Shown here: in pieces, positions 1-8,787 of the stretch
Numbering within the stretch: position 1 is the first letter of the stretch
How the letters are laid out: every line of letters starts with the position of its first letter
Source: UBA5078 sp033721235
GTDB taxonomy: Bacteria > Pseudomonadota > Gammaproteobacteria > Pseudomonadales > Pseudohongiellaceae
DNA length: 64,000 nucleotides
Assembly (NCBI GenBank): GCA_033721235.1
Contig: JAWWAY010000007.1
Coordinates: forward strand, 93,753 to 157,752
Reading direction: 5' to 3'
Notes under the pieces: generated by a model
Told to the model about the DNA's origin: nothing
Databases searched by the model: none
What the model saw: the letters and a program-made list of their open reading frames with translations, nothing else
Made by a program: the position numbers and the translations under genes

Positions 1-1029
1 GCAACCATTGATATTGGGCAGTTCGGTGGAAGTTTGGTAACAGAGCCGACTCAGGATTTTATTCCGCTTTGTAATGGCTGGGTGCTCATCGGCGACACAA
101 CGAATAATACTCTAGTTGAACGCAATGTTGTGACGGGGGAAACGGGAGCTATCTATTCTAGTAATCTCGACACTAAGCCCAATGAGTTATTATTAGACGA
201 AGAAAATGGTTTGGTTTATCTCAATACCCATCCAGAAACTGAGCGTCTATACAAGATGGATTACAGCACTGGCGAGTTTAGCTATTATCATCTCGAATAT
301 CAGTTTTCGGACTTTTTCTCAAGACACTTTTCGCCTCGTGATATTGCCTTGGGAGAGGACGGAAATTTATTTATCTATCTATTCGACCGTCGCTATGTCA
401 AAGAAGCCGGTGATCCGCCAGCTAAACATGGACGATGGATGGGCTTGTTCAATAATATTGGAGAGCCTTTGGCCGAACCTATACCAATGCTATTGCCTGA
501 GCGTATCGAATATGATCCTGTTGGGCGTAATGTGATCATGGCAACTGAGTCTAATCTTGTGACTTTCTTATTCGACCCTGATACTCAAACTTCCACGCCA
601 GCCTTTGGCACCGACATTGTGGTGGGCGCTGGATGTACTGACTTAAGTATCTCTCCGGACGGTGTGCGCCTAGCTTTCTCTTGTATTGATGGGAATGAGC
701 TGACGCCGCATACTAGTATCGTGGATATGGATCCAGTGGATTATTTGAATGCAGATGGTGAATGGTTGTTGGAGGCGGGGCCGGTCAGTGCTACCTTCAC
801 CAATGACAGCGAAATGCTCATTGCCACGGACAATCAAAAACTCTATTTCTTCGACGCCGAAAGTCACGTGCTATTAGAAAGTTACAATTTGGGTCTCGAG
901 GAGGGCGAGAGTGTTAAAAAGGTTCGTGTCTCTCGCGATGGTGGATTCGTCTTGCTCTTAATGGAAGCGGATATCTCAGATACCGCGAGCAAGATTAATT
1001 GGCTGCCATTACCGACTTTCGCACCCTAA
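1..1029 (+). CDS. Beta-propeller-like protein, 5' end cut off by the window
   Basis: The reading frame is open from base 1, so the gene begins upstream; a TTG at 34 is probably internal. The visible 342 residues alternate short hydrophobic strands with turns such as 'SISPDGVRLAFS', 'VRVSRDGGFVLLL' and 'IALGEDGNLFIYL'. Repeats of this kind are typical of WD40/YVTN-like beta-propellers. No catalytic motif is seen. It is followed directly by a strong hairpin terminator. A secreted or surface propeller is possible, but without the N-terminus the localisation cannot be read. Function unknown. Confidence 0.6.
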   Translation, partial: ATIDIGQFGGSLVTEPTQDFIPLCNGWVLIGDTTNNTLVERNVVTGETGAIYSSNLDTKPNELLLDEENGLVYLNTHPETERLYKMDYSTGEFSYYHLEYQFSDFFSRHFSPRDIALGEDGNLFIYLFDRRYVKEAGDPPAKHGRWMGLFNNIGEPLAEPIPMLLPERIEYDPVGRNVIMATESNLVTFLFDPDTQTSTPAFGTDIVVGAGCTDLSISPDGVRLAFSCIDGNELTPHTSIVDMDPVDYLNADGEWLLEAGPVSATFTNDSEMLIATDNQKLYFFDAESHVLLESYNLGLEEGESVKKVRVSRDGGFVLLLMEADISDTASKINWLPLPTFAP

Positions 1030-1031
1030 AT

Positions 1032-1062
1032 AAAAAAGAGAGCCTTGAGCTCTCTTTTTTTT
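1032..1062. terminator. Bidirectional rho-independent terminator
   Basis: An A-run, a GAGAGC/GCTCTC stem with a short CTTGA loop and a run of eight T form an intrinsic terminator. The flanking A and T runs let it work in both directions, ending the propeller gene (+) and yacG (-), which converge here. Confidence 0.85.
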
Positions 1063-1078
1063 GCGTAATTCTAGGCCT

Positions 1079-1273
1079 TTAGAATTCGTCTTCATCGTCT
1101 GGGTATTTGTTTACGGGCTCGCCCGGAATGCTGTGACGCTCACTAGCCCAGTCGCCAAAATCGATTAGCTTACAGCGTTCGGAGCAGAAGGGGCGGTACT
1201 TGCTCTCCTCGGTCCATGGCACAATCTCTTCGCACTGTGGGCAATTTACTTTGAGTTTACTCTTGCTCGTCAT
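1079..1273 (-). CDS. yacG: DNA gyrase inhibitor / zinc-binding protein YacG
   Basis: A 64-residue protein with the YacG four-cysteine zinc site: CPQC near residues 11-14 and CSERC near 30-34, followed by the conserved segment 'LIDFGDWASE' and an acidic C-terminal tail. In E. coli YacG binds GyrB and inhibits gyrase. It overlaps the 3' end of coaE by 17 bases and is the last gene of the pilB-pilC-pilD-coaE-yacG block, the order found in Pseudomonas-like genomes. Confidence 0.93.
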   Translation of the reverse strand: MTSKSKLKVNCPQCEEIVPWTEESKYRPFCSERCKLIDFGDWASERHSIPGEPVNKYPDDEDEF

Positions 1274-1904
1274 GACTTCTTTTCTCTGCTAAATCTATGT
1301 ATTTTTGGTGTAGCTCTTTGACGCTACACTCTAGGTGCCTAAGGTCTTTATCGTTCACAATAATATCATCAGCCTGTTTGCGTCGCTGCTCTCTTGAGAA
1401 TTGACTTCGCATGATGGCTTCTACCGATTGTTCGTCCACGCCGTCGCGGGCACTTGTTCTCGTCAGTTGCAGTTCTTCTGGCGCATCGATCAATACAATG
1501 CGATTGACCATTTTTGCTTGATCTGTCTCCAGCAATAGAGGCGAAGATAAAATGACATAAGGGGACTTGGCTTGCAGCAGTCTCTTCTCAGTTTCTTGCC
1601 TAATGAGTGGGTGGAGCAAGGATTCCAGCCAGCGCTTTTCCTCCGCGTTTGAGAATACAAGTTTGCGTAGTTCGCCGCGATTGAGAGAACCATCGTCATT
1701 AATGACTAGGCCGCCAAAGTGTTCTTGAATTCTTCTTATTGCTACCGTGCCGGGTTCTACGACTACACGAGAGAGTATATCGGCGTCGACTACTTCGATA
1801 CCGAGTGTTTCGAAGATGGCGGTGGCAGCACTCTTGCCGCTACCAATGCCGCCTGTTAGGCCTATCACCAATGGCGGTTTGTGTTGGGTCTCACTTGCCA
1901 TCAT
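1257..1904 (-). CDS. coaE: Dephospho-CoA kinase
   Basis: Catalyses the last step of coenzyme A synthesis, ATP-dependent phosphorylation of dephospho-CoA. The P-loop 'GLTGGIGSGKS' lies about 14 residues from the start, followed by 'VVDADILSR' and the lid segment with 'RDGVDE', all typical of CoaE. I place the start at the ATG whose first base overlaps the pilD stop (TAATG at 1904); a second ATG follows at once, and a longer form starting at 1949 would run into pilD. Length about 215 residues, normal for the family. Confidence 0.93.
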   Translation of the reverse strand: MMASETQHKPPLVIGLTGGIGSGKSAATAIFETLGIEVVDADILSRVVVEPGTVAIRRIQEHFGGLVINDDGSLNRGELRKLVFSNAEEKRWLESLLHPLIRQETEKRLLQAKSPYVILSSPLLLETDQAKMVNRIVLIDAPEELQLTRTSARDGVDEQSVEAIMRSQFSREQRRKQADDIIVNDKDLRHLECSVKELHQKYIDLAEKRSHDEQE

Positions 1905-2800
1905 TAGGACAGTAACTGCAGATAAGATTGAGTTAATGGCTCTCCCCAAATCAGCGCGATATAGCCTGCACCAGCTAGATACGGCCCGAAGGGAATGGGG
2001 ATATTACGATCACGCCCGCGCAGCACAATTAAGCCTATACCGACAACGGCACCCACTAGCGACGATAATATGACTACCAATAAAAGGCTTTGCCAACCCA
2101 TCCATGCGCCGAATACGGCAAGTAGTTTAAAGTCTCCATAACCCATGCCTTCTTTGCCAGTCAGTAACTTAAAAACCCAATAGATAGACCATAGGGATAG
2201 GTAGCCTGCCGCGGCGCCAATAATAGAGTCGGCGGTGCTGACATTGGGGATGAGGCCTAAGGCGGCCAGCACCAGGCCAAGCCACAATAGAGGGAGAGTA
2301 ATACTATCCGGCAGTAGTTGATGATCGAAGTCGATCATAGTGAGTGCGACCAGGCACCAAGTCAAAATCATTGCTGCCACGCTGAACCAAGACGCTTCAA
2401 TATGCCAGGCCACAACTGCCGTTAAGACACCTGTAACTAATTCGATAATGGGATAGCGCGGTGATATTTTAGCTTTGCATTTACCACATTTACCGCCTAA
2501 GAAGGCATAGCTGACAAGAGGAATATTCTGCCAGGCCCTGACGGGCGCCTTGCACTGAGGGCAATGGGAATCGGGTTTGACTAGGTTAAAGGTCTTGAAC
2601 TTGGCAGTTGCGTCATTCTTGCGGTACTTCTTTTCGTCTAACTCCAAGTATTCGCAGCACTGTAGACGCCACTCTCTCTTCATCATCAAGGGAAGGCGGT
2701 AGATCACGACATTTAGAAAGCTGCCTACCATCAAGCCAAGGACTAGTGCTGTCATGATGTAGACCAAGGGCACTTCTAATATCAAATCTAATAATTGCAT
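1904..2800 (-). CDS. pilD: Type IV prepilin peptidase / N-methyltransferase PilD
   Basis: Inner-membrane aspartyl protease that cleaves the leader of prepilins (such as the two pilins at 6290 and 6918) and methylates the new N-terminus. It has the cytoplasmic tetracysteine domain (CPQC ... CGKC), the catalytic aspartates in 'DFDHQLLPD' and 'GYGDFK', and about eight hydrophobic segments. Length 298 residues is normal. Translationally coupled to coaE by an overlapping stop/start. Confidence 0.95.
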   Translation of the reverse strand: MQLLDLILEVPLVYIMTALVLGLMVGSFLNVVIYRLPLMMKREWRLQCCEYLELDEKKYRKNDATAKFKTFNLVKPDSHCPQCKAPVRAWQNIPLVSYAFLGGKCGKCKAKISPRYPIIELVTGVLTAVVAWHIEASWFSVAAMILTWCLVALTMIDFDHQLLPDSITLPLLWLGLVLAALGLIPNVSTADSIIGAAAGYLSLWSIYWVFKLLTGKEGMGYGDFKLLAVFGAWMGWQSLLLVVILSSLVGAVVGIGLIVLRGRDRNIPIPFGPYLAGAGYIALIWGEPLTQSYLQLLS

Positions 2801-2866
2801 GCAGTTTCCGCTTTGTATTTCTTCTTGGCTGGGCTCCGATAGTGTACACGAAGTCTATGGAGACCT

Positions 2867-4096
2867 TTACACCACCTGACCCAATTGGAAGATAGGAAGA
2901 TACATGGCAATCATTAAGCCGCCTATTAGTGTGCCCAAAACGGACATGATTAAGGGCTCCATTAGAGCGGTTAGGCCGTCAACAGCGTTGTCTACCTCTG
3001 CCTCGTAGTAGGTGGCACACTTGTCTAGCATGCCATCGAGTGCGCCAGATTCCTCACCAATGCCCACCATCTGCGTAATCATTACGGGGAATAGGCCCGT
3101 GGTGCGGATGGCGAAATTGAGTTGTTGACCGGAGCTAACATCGTCTTGAATTTTCTTGGTAGCCGAGTAGTACACAATATTACCGGTGGCTCCCGCAACC
3201 GAGTCCAGTGCATCCACCAAGGGCACACCGGCGGCGAAGGTGGTAGATAGCGTGCGAGTGAAACGTGCGTAACAGGATTTTTCTATAATTGGGCCGACAA
3301 TGGGAAGCTTCAATGAGGCTCTATCGATAGCATCAGCGAAGCCTTTGGAGCGCACGCGAGCTTCCTTGAAGGCATAACCCGCTATGCCTAAACCAATGAC
3401 TACCTTCCACCAATGGGCTATAGCGATGTCAGATAGGCCGAGTACAAACAGAGTGAATGCGGGCAGGTCGGCGCCGAAGCTGCCAAAGGTTTCCGCAAAC
3501 TGCGGCACCACCTTTACCAATAGAATGCCGGTTACGATAAGAGCGACCAGAACAACGGCAATTGGGTAGTTCATGGCCTTTTTGATTTTTGATTTTAGCG
3601 CTTCGGTTTTTTCCTTATAGGTGGCGACCCTATCGAGCATGGTTTCTAAGGCGCCGGACTGTTCGCCGGACTCAACTAGGTTACAGAACAATTCGTCGAA
3701 ATAGCGCGGATGCTTGCGAATGGAGTCGGCAAAATTATTACCAGCGGCAACATCGTCGCGTACATTGCGGACAAGCTCTGCCATAGAGGCGTTCTCTAGG
3801 CTATCGCCTACAATCTCGAAAGATTGCACCAGCGGGATACCCGCCTTCATCATGGTGGCTAGTTGCCGGGCAAATATCGCAATATCGCTTGGCGTGATTT
3901 TTTGTTTTCGCTCACCGAAAATCTGTTTTGGTTTCTTCCTAACTTTGGTAGCGGTAACACCCTGTTTTCGCAGTTGCGCCTTCACCAAAGCTTGGCTCGC
4001 GCCTGGAATCTCACCCTTAACCTTTTTTCCGCCCTTGTCTGTTCCCTGCCAGAGGAAAATGGTTTGACCTGCATTTGCGGATGCTTGTGTTGCCAT
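2867..4096 (-). CDS. pilC: Type IV pilus inner-membrane platform protein PilC
   Basis: Polytopic inner-membrane protein on which the PilB motor acts during pilus extension. It carries two GspF/T2SSF domains (about residues 65-190 and 270-395) with motifs such as 'FARQLATMMKAGIPL' and 'FTRTLSTTFAAGVPL', and the usual hydrophobic segments near 170-200, 220-240 and at the C-terminus. The start is taken at the ATG at 4096, preceded by GAGG; the in-frame TTG four codons upstream has no ribosome site. Length 409 residues is typical. Confidence 0.95.
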   Translation of the reverse strand: MATQASANAGQTIFLWQGTDKGGKKVKGEIPGASQALVKAQLRKQGVTATKVRKKPKQIFGERKQKITPSDIAIFARQLATMMKAGIPLVQSFEIVGDSLENASMAELVRNVRDDVAAGNNFADSIRKHPRYFDELFCNLVESGEQSGALETMLDRVATYKEKTEALKSKIKKAMNYPIAVVLVALIVTGILLVKVVPQFAETFGSFGADLPAFTLFVLGLSDIAIAHWWKVVIGLGIAGYAFKEARVRSKGFADAIDRASLKLPIVGPIIEKSCYARFTRTLSTTFAAGVPLVDALDSVAGATGNIVYYSATKKIQDDVSSGQQLNFAIRTTGLFPVMITQMVGIGEESGALDGMLDKCATYYEAEVDNAVDGLTALMEPLIMSVLGTLIGGLMIAMYLPIFQLGQVV

Positions 4097-4151
4097 GTTG
4101 TGCCTCAATCTAGACTTATTACGCTACACGATTGCGCCATTGTAGTGGCTA

Positions 4152-5852
4152 TTATGTCACTCGGTTGGCTTCTTCTAAACTGGTTAAGCCCTTAGCCACT
4201 TTGACTAAGGCGGATTGGCGCAGATTATTGAAGCCATCTTTTTGAGCCTGGTCTGCTATTTCAATGGAGTTGCCATCGTTCATGATAATACGGGAAATAC
4301 CATCAGTAATAGGAACTACTTCATATATTCCGACACGCCCTTTATAGCCGTCGTTGCATGCGTCGCAGCCTTTTGGCCCGTACACGGTCAGGTCTTTGGC
4401 TTCGTCTTCGCTAAAGCCAGCTTCTACGAGCGCATTGATGGGGAGCTCTAACTTGACCTTACAGTGATTGCACAGGCGTCGACACAGTCTTTGAGCGATG
4501 ATAAGCGATACGGAGGTGGCCAGGTTGAAGGCAGGAATGCCCATATTACGCAGACGCGTAAGGGTTTCTGGCGCACTATTAGTATGTAGTGTCGACATCA
4601 CCATATGGCCGGTTTGTGAGGCCTTGATGGCGATCTCGGCAGTCTCCAAATCCCGTATTTCACCCACCATAATGACGTCTGGGTCTTGACGCAAGAAAGC
4701 TCGCAGCGCGGTGGCAAAGGTAAAGCCGATGCGGGCGTTGACCGGCACTTGGTTAATTCCCTCAAGGTTAATCTCCACGGGGTCTTCCGCGGTGGAAATA
4801 TTGGTTTCGGGTGTATTGAGGATATTCAGGCCGGTATAAAGTGAGACTGTTTTACCGCTACCCGTGGGGCCCGTCACTAGAATTAAACCTTGGCTTTGGT
4901 GCAAGGCGTGCATATAGAATGCTTTTTGGTCATCCTCGTAACCGAGGGCGTCAATCCCCATTTGGGCACTGCTAGGGTCTAGTATCCGTAGCACAATTTT
5001 CTCACCCCAAATGGTGGGTAGGGTATTGACCCTGAAGTCGATGGCTCGAGTACGAGATATCTTCATTTTGATACGACCGTCTTGCGGTAGGCGTCGTTCA
5101 GCGATATCCATTTGGGACATGATCTTTAATCGCGAGGCGATTCTACTGGCCACCGACAGGGGAGGAGTGGCAATTTCCTTTAATATGCCATCGGTTCTAA
5201 AACGAATGCGGTAGCTCTTTTCATAGGGTTCCACATGTATATCTGAAGCGCCGGTTCTTATTGCGTCCAGTAAGACCTTATTGACGAACTTAACGATAGG
5301 GGTTTCGTCGAGGGCATCGTCAAGCTCCTCTTCCTTTAGCCCTGTTTCTTGCAGCTCTATGTCTAGGCCTTCAAGGTCAGAATCATCGAGCATGCCTAGC
5401 AGCGAGTCACCGCCTTCCAATTGCTCGAGAACCTTGTCTATGGCCGGCGAGAGCTTGTTCTCATCGACGATGATAACGTCCGTGCTGAGGCCGGTATGAA
5501 ACTTTACTTCATCAAAGGCGCTCATATTGGTCGGGTCAGCGACAGCTAGATAGAGCCTATTGCCACGCTTGTACAAGGGTAATACACGATGCTTGCGCAA
5601 GAGCTTAGGGTCTACCAAGTCACTCGGGCAAAGCTGGAGATCGAAAGAGTTGAGATCAAGAAGCGGAGCGCCAAACTCTTCTGATGCCGATTGCGCAATG
5701 TGAGCGCTATCGGCTAGCTTGTTCTTGACCAAATGCGTCACAAAAGGAGTCTTCTCGCGTTTAGCGGTGGCGAGCGCCTTCTCGGCCTCTGCCTGAGTAA
5801 GAAGACTATCTGTGACCAGTCGCTTGGCTAAGCCGCTTATCGTTGTCTGCAT
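4152..5852 (-). CDS. pilB: Type IV pilus assembly ATPase PilB
   Basis: Cytoplasmic hexameric ATPase that drives pilus extension. An N-terminal MshEN/GspE-N domain (about 1-150) is followed by the GspE/PilB motor with Walker A 'GPTGSGKT' (about residue 328), the Asp box, Walker B 'DPDVIMVGEIRD', the His box 'GHMVMSTLHTN', and the zinc-binding tetracysteine (CRRLCNHC ... GCDAC). 566 residues, normal length. First gene of the minus-strand pilus block, divergent from pilA. Confidence 0.96.
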   Translation of the reverse strand: MQTTISGLAKRLVTDSLLTQAEAEKALATAKREKTPFVTHLVKNKLADSAHIAQSASEEFGAPLLDLNSFDLQLCPSDLVDPKLLRKHRVLPLYKRGNRLYLAVADPTNMSAFDEVKFHTGLSTDVIIVDENKLSPAIDKVLEQLEGGDSLLGMLDDSDLEGLDIELQETGLKEEELDDALDETPIVKFVNKVLLDAIRTGASDIHVEPYEKSYRIRFRTDGILKEIATPPLSVASRIASRLKIMSQMDIAERRLPQDGRIKMKISRTRAIDFRVNTLPTIWGEKIVLRILDPSSAQMGIDALGYEDDQKAFYMHALHQSQGLILVTGPTGSGKTVSLYTGLNILNTPETNISTAEDPVEINLEGINQVPVNARIGFTFATALRAFLRQDPDVIMVGEIRDLETAEIAIKASQTGHMVMSTLHTNSAPETLTRLRNMGIPAFNLATSVSLIIAQRLCRRLCNHCKVKLELPINALVEAGFSEDEAKDLTVYGPKGCDACNDGYKGRVGIYEVVPITDGISRIIMNDGNSIEIADQAQKDGFNNLRQSALVKVAKGLTSLEEANRVT

Positions 5853-6171
5853 TTTATTAATTATCGTGCCTTAGGCCTTAGAGTTTAGTCATAGTATAGA
5901 TTAAAGCACTGTTCCAAGGTAATAAACTGCTTCTTAATAGCCGCTACCCGTCAAGCAATGACAGAGTGTTATGGAGAGGTGTGTTTAGTAAAGGAATGAC
6001 CTTGTGGGTAGCTTGGCGACAAATTGCGCCTGTAACTGACAAAATTTGTCAGTGCGTGGGTTTGGTGTTCTGTGAACGAGTTAACAGTTGGATTTTTGTG
6101 ATTTTTTGAATAAAAAAATAATATCTTTAGAATCAGTTGCTTAGGTTTTTCTTGAGGTGATTTTTGGAAGT

Positions 6172-6186
6172 TGGCACAACATATGT
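6172..6186 (+). promoter_or_regulatory. Possible sigma54-type promoter of pilA
   Basis: The 437-base region between divergent pilB and pilA holds TTGGCAC, matching the -24 element of sigma54 promoters, about 110 bases before the pilA start. The -12 element reads GT in place of the usual GC, so the match is imperfect. Known biology: pilA is RpoN/PilR-dependent in Pseudomonas. The rest of the region is AT-rich, with no gene seen. Confidence 0.35.
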
Positions 6187-6289
6187 ACTATCCAAACCAA
6201 CTGAAACGAATTTCAGGTAGTGATTTAAATGGGCCGCAGCAAGGCCGCAAAAGATTGACACGTTAAAATAACCCCCTAGGAGATATGAA

Positions 6290-6700
6290 ATGAAACAAGC
6301 GACTTCACAAAAAGGTTTTACATTGATCGAATTGATGATCGTGGTAGCAATTATCGGCATCTTGGCCGCTGTGGCACTACCTGCTTATCAAACTTACACG
6401 CAACGTGCGGCGTTCTCAGAAGTGGTGCTGGCTACTACACCGTATAAGAGCGCATTCGAGGTAGCGGCGCAAACTGGTCGTATCACTACATTAGTGGGCA
6501 CTGACTCAGGCGCAAACGGTATCCCAGCCGACGCAGTTGCGTCAGGCGTTGTTGCATCTGTTGTCATGGATGAAGGTGTCATTACAGCGACAGGAACCGC
6601 TGATGTTGGTGGCTATACATACACGTTAACGCCAGACGATACAACTGCACCTATCCAGTGGACTGAAGGTGGTACTTGCCAAGCAGCTGGTGTGTGCTAG
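6290..6700 (+). CDS. pilA: Major type IV pilin PilA (copy 1)
   Basis: 136-residue prepilin with a short charged leader ending KG and the class IVa signature G/FTLIELMIVVAIIGILAA, so PilD would cleave after Gly9 and methylate Phe10. Glu at mature position 5 is present. Two cysteines at the C-terminus ('GGTC...C') can form the small disulfide loop of pilins. A good ribosome site (TAGGAG) precedes the ATG. It is 217 bases upstream of a second, closely related pilin gene. Confidence 0.93.
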   Translation: MKQATSQKGFTLIELMIVVAIIGILAAVALPAYQTYTQRAAFSEVVLATTPYKSAFEVAAQTGRITTLVGTDSGANGIPADAVASGVVASVVMDEGVITATGTADVGGYTYTLTPDDTTAPIQWTEGGTCQAAGVC

Positions 6701-6724
6701 TAGAGCGATCATAATATGCTTTAA

Positions 6725-6748
6725 TTGGCGCGCTCTAGGGCGCGCCAA
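6725..6748 (+). terminator. GC-rich hairpin between the two pilin genes
   Basis: A perfect 9-bp stem TTGGCGCGC/GCGCGCCAA with a 6-base loop begins 24 bases after the first pilin stop. There is no T-run behind it, so it could be a partial terminator or a 3'-end stabiliser that makes the first pilin more abundant than the second. Confidence 0.5.
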
Positions 6749-6917
6749 TCACTTTAAGGCTGCATAGTTTACTGATTAGTGAGAACAGGACTCGTCGAAC
6801 TCACTTAAAATTAACAACGACGATGTTTTGAGTTAGTGGCTATGGTTTGGGCTTCTAACAAACTCATAGTTTATAATAGTGAAAAAATTCTCCCAAATAA
6901 ATTTAGAGGCTCTTGCC

Positions 6918-7328
6918 ATGCGCTTATCAGCAGATCGCCATAAAGGTTTTACACTGATCGAGTTGATGATAGTGGTTGCCATTATTGGTATTTTGGCTTC
7001 GGTAGCCCTTCCCGCCTATCAGACTTATACGATGCGAGCGCGTTTTTCTGAAGTAATTTTGGCGACAACTCCCTTTAAGACAGCCTTAGGCTTGGCTATT
7101 CAAAGTGGCAGAATTACCACGTTGGTAGGTGCTGATGCAGGGACTCAGGGAATTCCTCCCGCACTTGGCGCTAGTGGTTGGTTAGCATCCGCGACGGTGG
7201 ATGAGGGCGTGATTATTGCCACGGGCACTGCAGATGTTGACAACCATACGTATACTTTAACTCCGTCGCTTGCAGCTCCTATTCAGTGGACTGAAGGTGG
7301 GACTTGCATCAATATCGGCCTATGTTAA
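6918..7328 (+). CDS. Type IV pilin (copy 2)
   Basis: 136-residue prepilin with leader MRLSADRHKG and class IVa signature FTLIELMIVVAIIGILAS. I choose the ATG at 6918 (AGAGG 8 bases upstream) over a GTG at 6879 because it gives the usual ten-residue leader. It closely parallels copy 1 in length, in 'GRITTLVG' and in the C-terminal 'APIQWTEGGTC', but its middle and last residues differ. A tandem pilin duplication followed by divergence is the simplest reading; it may be a minor or alternative pilin. Confidence 0.88.
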   Translation: MRLSADRHKGFTLIELMIVVAIIGILASVALPAYQTYTMRARFSEVILATTPFKTALGLAIQSGRITTLVGADAGTQGIPPALGASGWLASATVDEGVIIATGTADVDNHTYTLTPSLAAPIQWTEGGTCINIGLC

Positions 7329-7370
7329 TTAATTCGATTTATTAGTGGTTAATGCTTGAGGTGTAACTGA

Positions 7371-8147
7371 GTGTTGGCGCTTTCTAGTCTTTCCCAGTCT
7401 CGTTTTTCTGCTGCTTTTGCTCACTTCTTATTTAGTGTCGCTGTTTTTACCCTCTTTGTTGGCGTCTTGATATTCTTCTGGTTCCCCAACCCCTATTTCT
7501 CTGCTTCCGGTGGTTGGCAGGGCTTACGAATAGTCGCTGCGGTTGATTTGGTCTTGGGCCCACTTATAACCCTCATTATTTTTAATTCCAAGAAATCACG
7601 CCGTGAACTCTCATTCGATATTGGGGTCGTTGTGCTGATTCAGTTGTCCGCCTTGCTGTGGGGGATTAAGTCTGTCTATGAGCAGCGGCCAGTGGCAGTT
7701 GCCTTTATGGATAGCAGTTTCTATACCGTGCCCGCATCTGCCCTGAGCCAGCAAGGCTTCAATCTTGCTGAATTAGATGAGTTCGGTGAGGACAGGCCTG
7801 TCTTTGTCTATATTGAGCGTCCATACGAAGGTGCTGATTTAGAGCGTTTTGTAGAGATGGTGGAAGAGGAAGGGGTGCCTCCCCACGAGCAGCCCTGGTT
7901 ATACCGGCCTATGGCAGATAACTTCGATCGCATTAGAAATGCTAATCTGGATATTGACGAGATCGTGTCGGTAAATGCTGCAATGAAGGCCGATTTAGAG
8001 GACTTGCTGGAGGCGAGCGGAACGTCCCTCCATGATAATTTTTATATAGCGCTGACCTCTAGGTATCGGAATGTCGTCCTCGTGTTTGACCCCCAAGCTA
8101 GGCTGCTTGGTTATGTGAATGCGCCTTATAAGAAAGGCGAAGTATAG
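7371..8147 (+). CDS. TfpX/TfpZ-family type IV pilin accessory protein
   Basis: 258-residue membrane protein with hydrophobic segments near residues 14-38, 48-68 and 80-100 and a soluble C-terminal domain. The segment 'GGWQGLRIVAAVDLVLGPLITLIIFN' is typical of the TfpX/TfpZ accessory proteins that sit directly behind pilA in Pseudomonas and related genomes and affect pilin assembly. Starts with GTG after a GAGG. Its place behind two pilin genes supports the call. Confidence 0.8.
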   Translation: MLALSSLSQSRFSAAFAHFLFSVAVFTLFVGVLIFFWFPNPYFSASGGWQGLRIVAAVDLVLGPLITLIIFNSKKSRRELSFDIGVVVLIQLSALLWGIKSVYEQRPVAVAFMDSSFYTVPASALSQQGFNLAELDEFGEDRPVFVYIERPYEGADLERFVEMVEEEGVPPHEQPWLYRPMADNFDRIRNANLDIDEIVSVNAAMKADLEDLLEASGTSLHDNFYIALTSRYRNVVLVFDPQARLLGYVNAPYKKGEV

Positions 8148-8332
8148 GATTGTAGCGCCTAGCGCCCATCTTGATTAATACCCCTAGGTGGTTTATGGTA
8201 GCCGGCTTTTACTCATTCACAGCCGGGGAATGATCGGGCGCCTGTTCAGGTATGGTTCAGCCTGACTTGTTAAGATTAGAACTGTGAAAAACTTGAATTT
8301 GATGCACTGTGTTGAGTGCTGGAGTACATGAA

Positions 8333-8734
8333 ATGAAGAAAGCTCGAATCTCTATTGCGACCTTGTTTGCGCTTGTTTTAACGGGCACAGCTGCGGCTGG
8401 CGCGGGTGCCGCACCCACTTCTCTATCAGAGGGTGTTTACACGGCTGAACAGGCCGAATCAGGTAAACCATTGTTCGAGAAAAGCTGTAATGCCTGCCAC
8501 AATGCGGATTTCTATAAGACGGTATTGCAAACATGGCGCGGCGAGCCAATGCAGTACTTGTTCGAGCAGGTCATGAGTGCGATGCCAGCCGACAACCCTG
8601 GCTCCTTGTATGACACTGAATACGAGCAAATTTTCGCTCATATTCTAGAGCTTGTCGGTTTCCCCGCGGGTGACACGGAGCTTAGCTACTCCAGTGGCAT
8701 GATGATGGATGTGGAAGTTGAAAGCGCTCCGTGA
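8333..8734 (+). CDS. Small secreted c-type cytochrome
   Basis: 133 residues with an N-terminal signal peptide (about 1-27) and one CNACH haem c motif near residues 52-56; a methionine in 'SAMPADNPGSL' is the likely distal ligand. Start chosen at 8333, where GGAG lies 8 bases upstream. Probably a periplasmic monohaem electron carrier; the redox partner is not apparent from the neighbours. Followed by a terminator. Confidence 0.75.
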   Translation: MKKARISIATLFALVLTGTAAAGAGAAPTSLSEGVYTAEQAESGKPLFEKSCNACHNADFYKTVLQTWRGEPMQYLFEQVMSAMPADNPGSLYDTEYEQIFAHILELVGFPAGDTELSYSSGMMMDVEVESAP

Positions 8735-8750
8735 TCCCTTGTGAGATTTG

Positions 8751-8776
8751 AAAAACCCGCCTAGGCGGGTTTTTTT
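8751..8776. terminator. Bidirectional rho-independent terminator
   Basis: AAAAACCCGCCTAGGCGGGT followed by a T-run: a perfect stem with flanking A and T tracts between the convergent cytochrome and HNH genes. Confidence 0.9.
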
Positions 8777-8787
8777 ATGCCTGCAAT

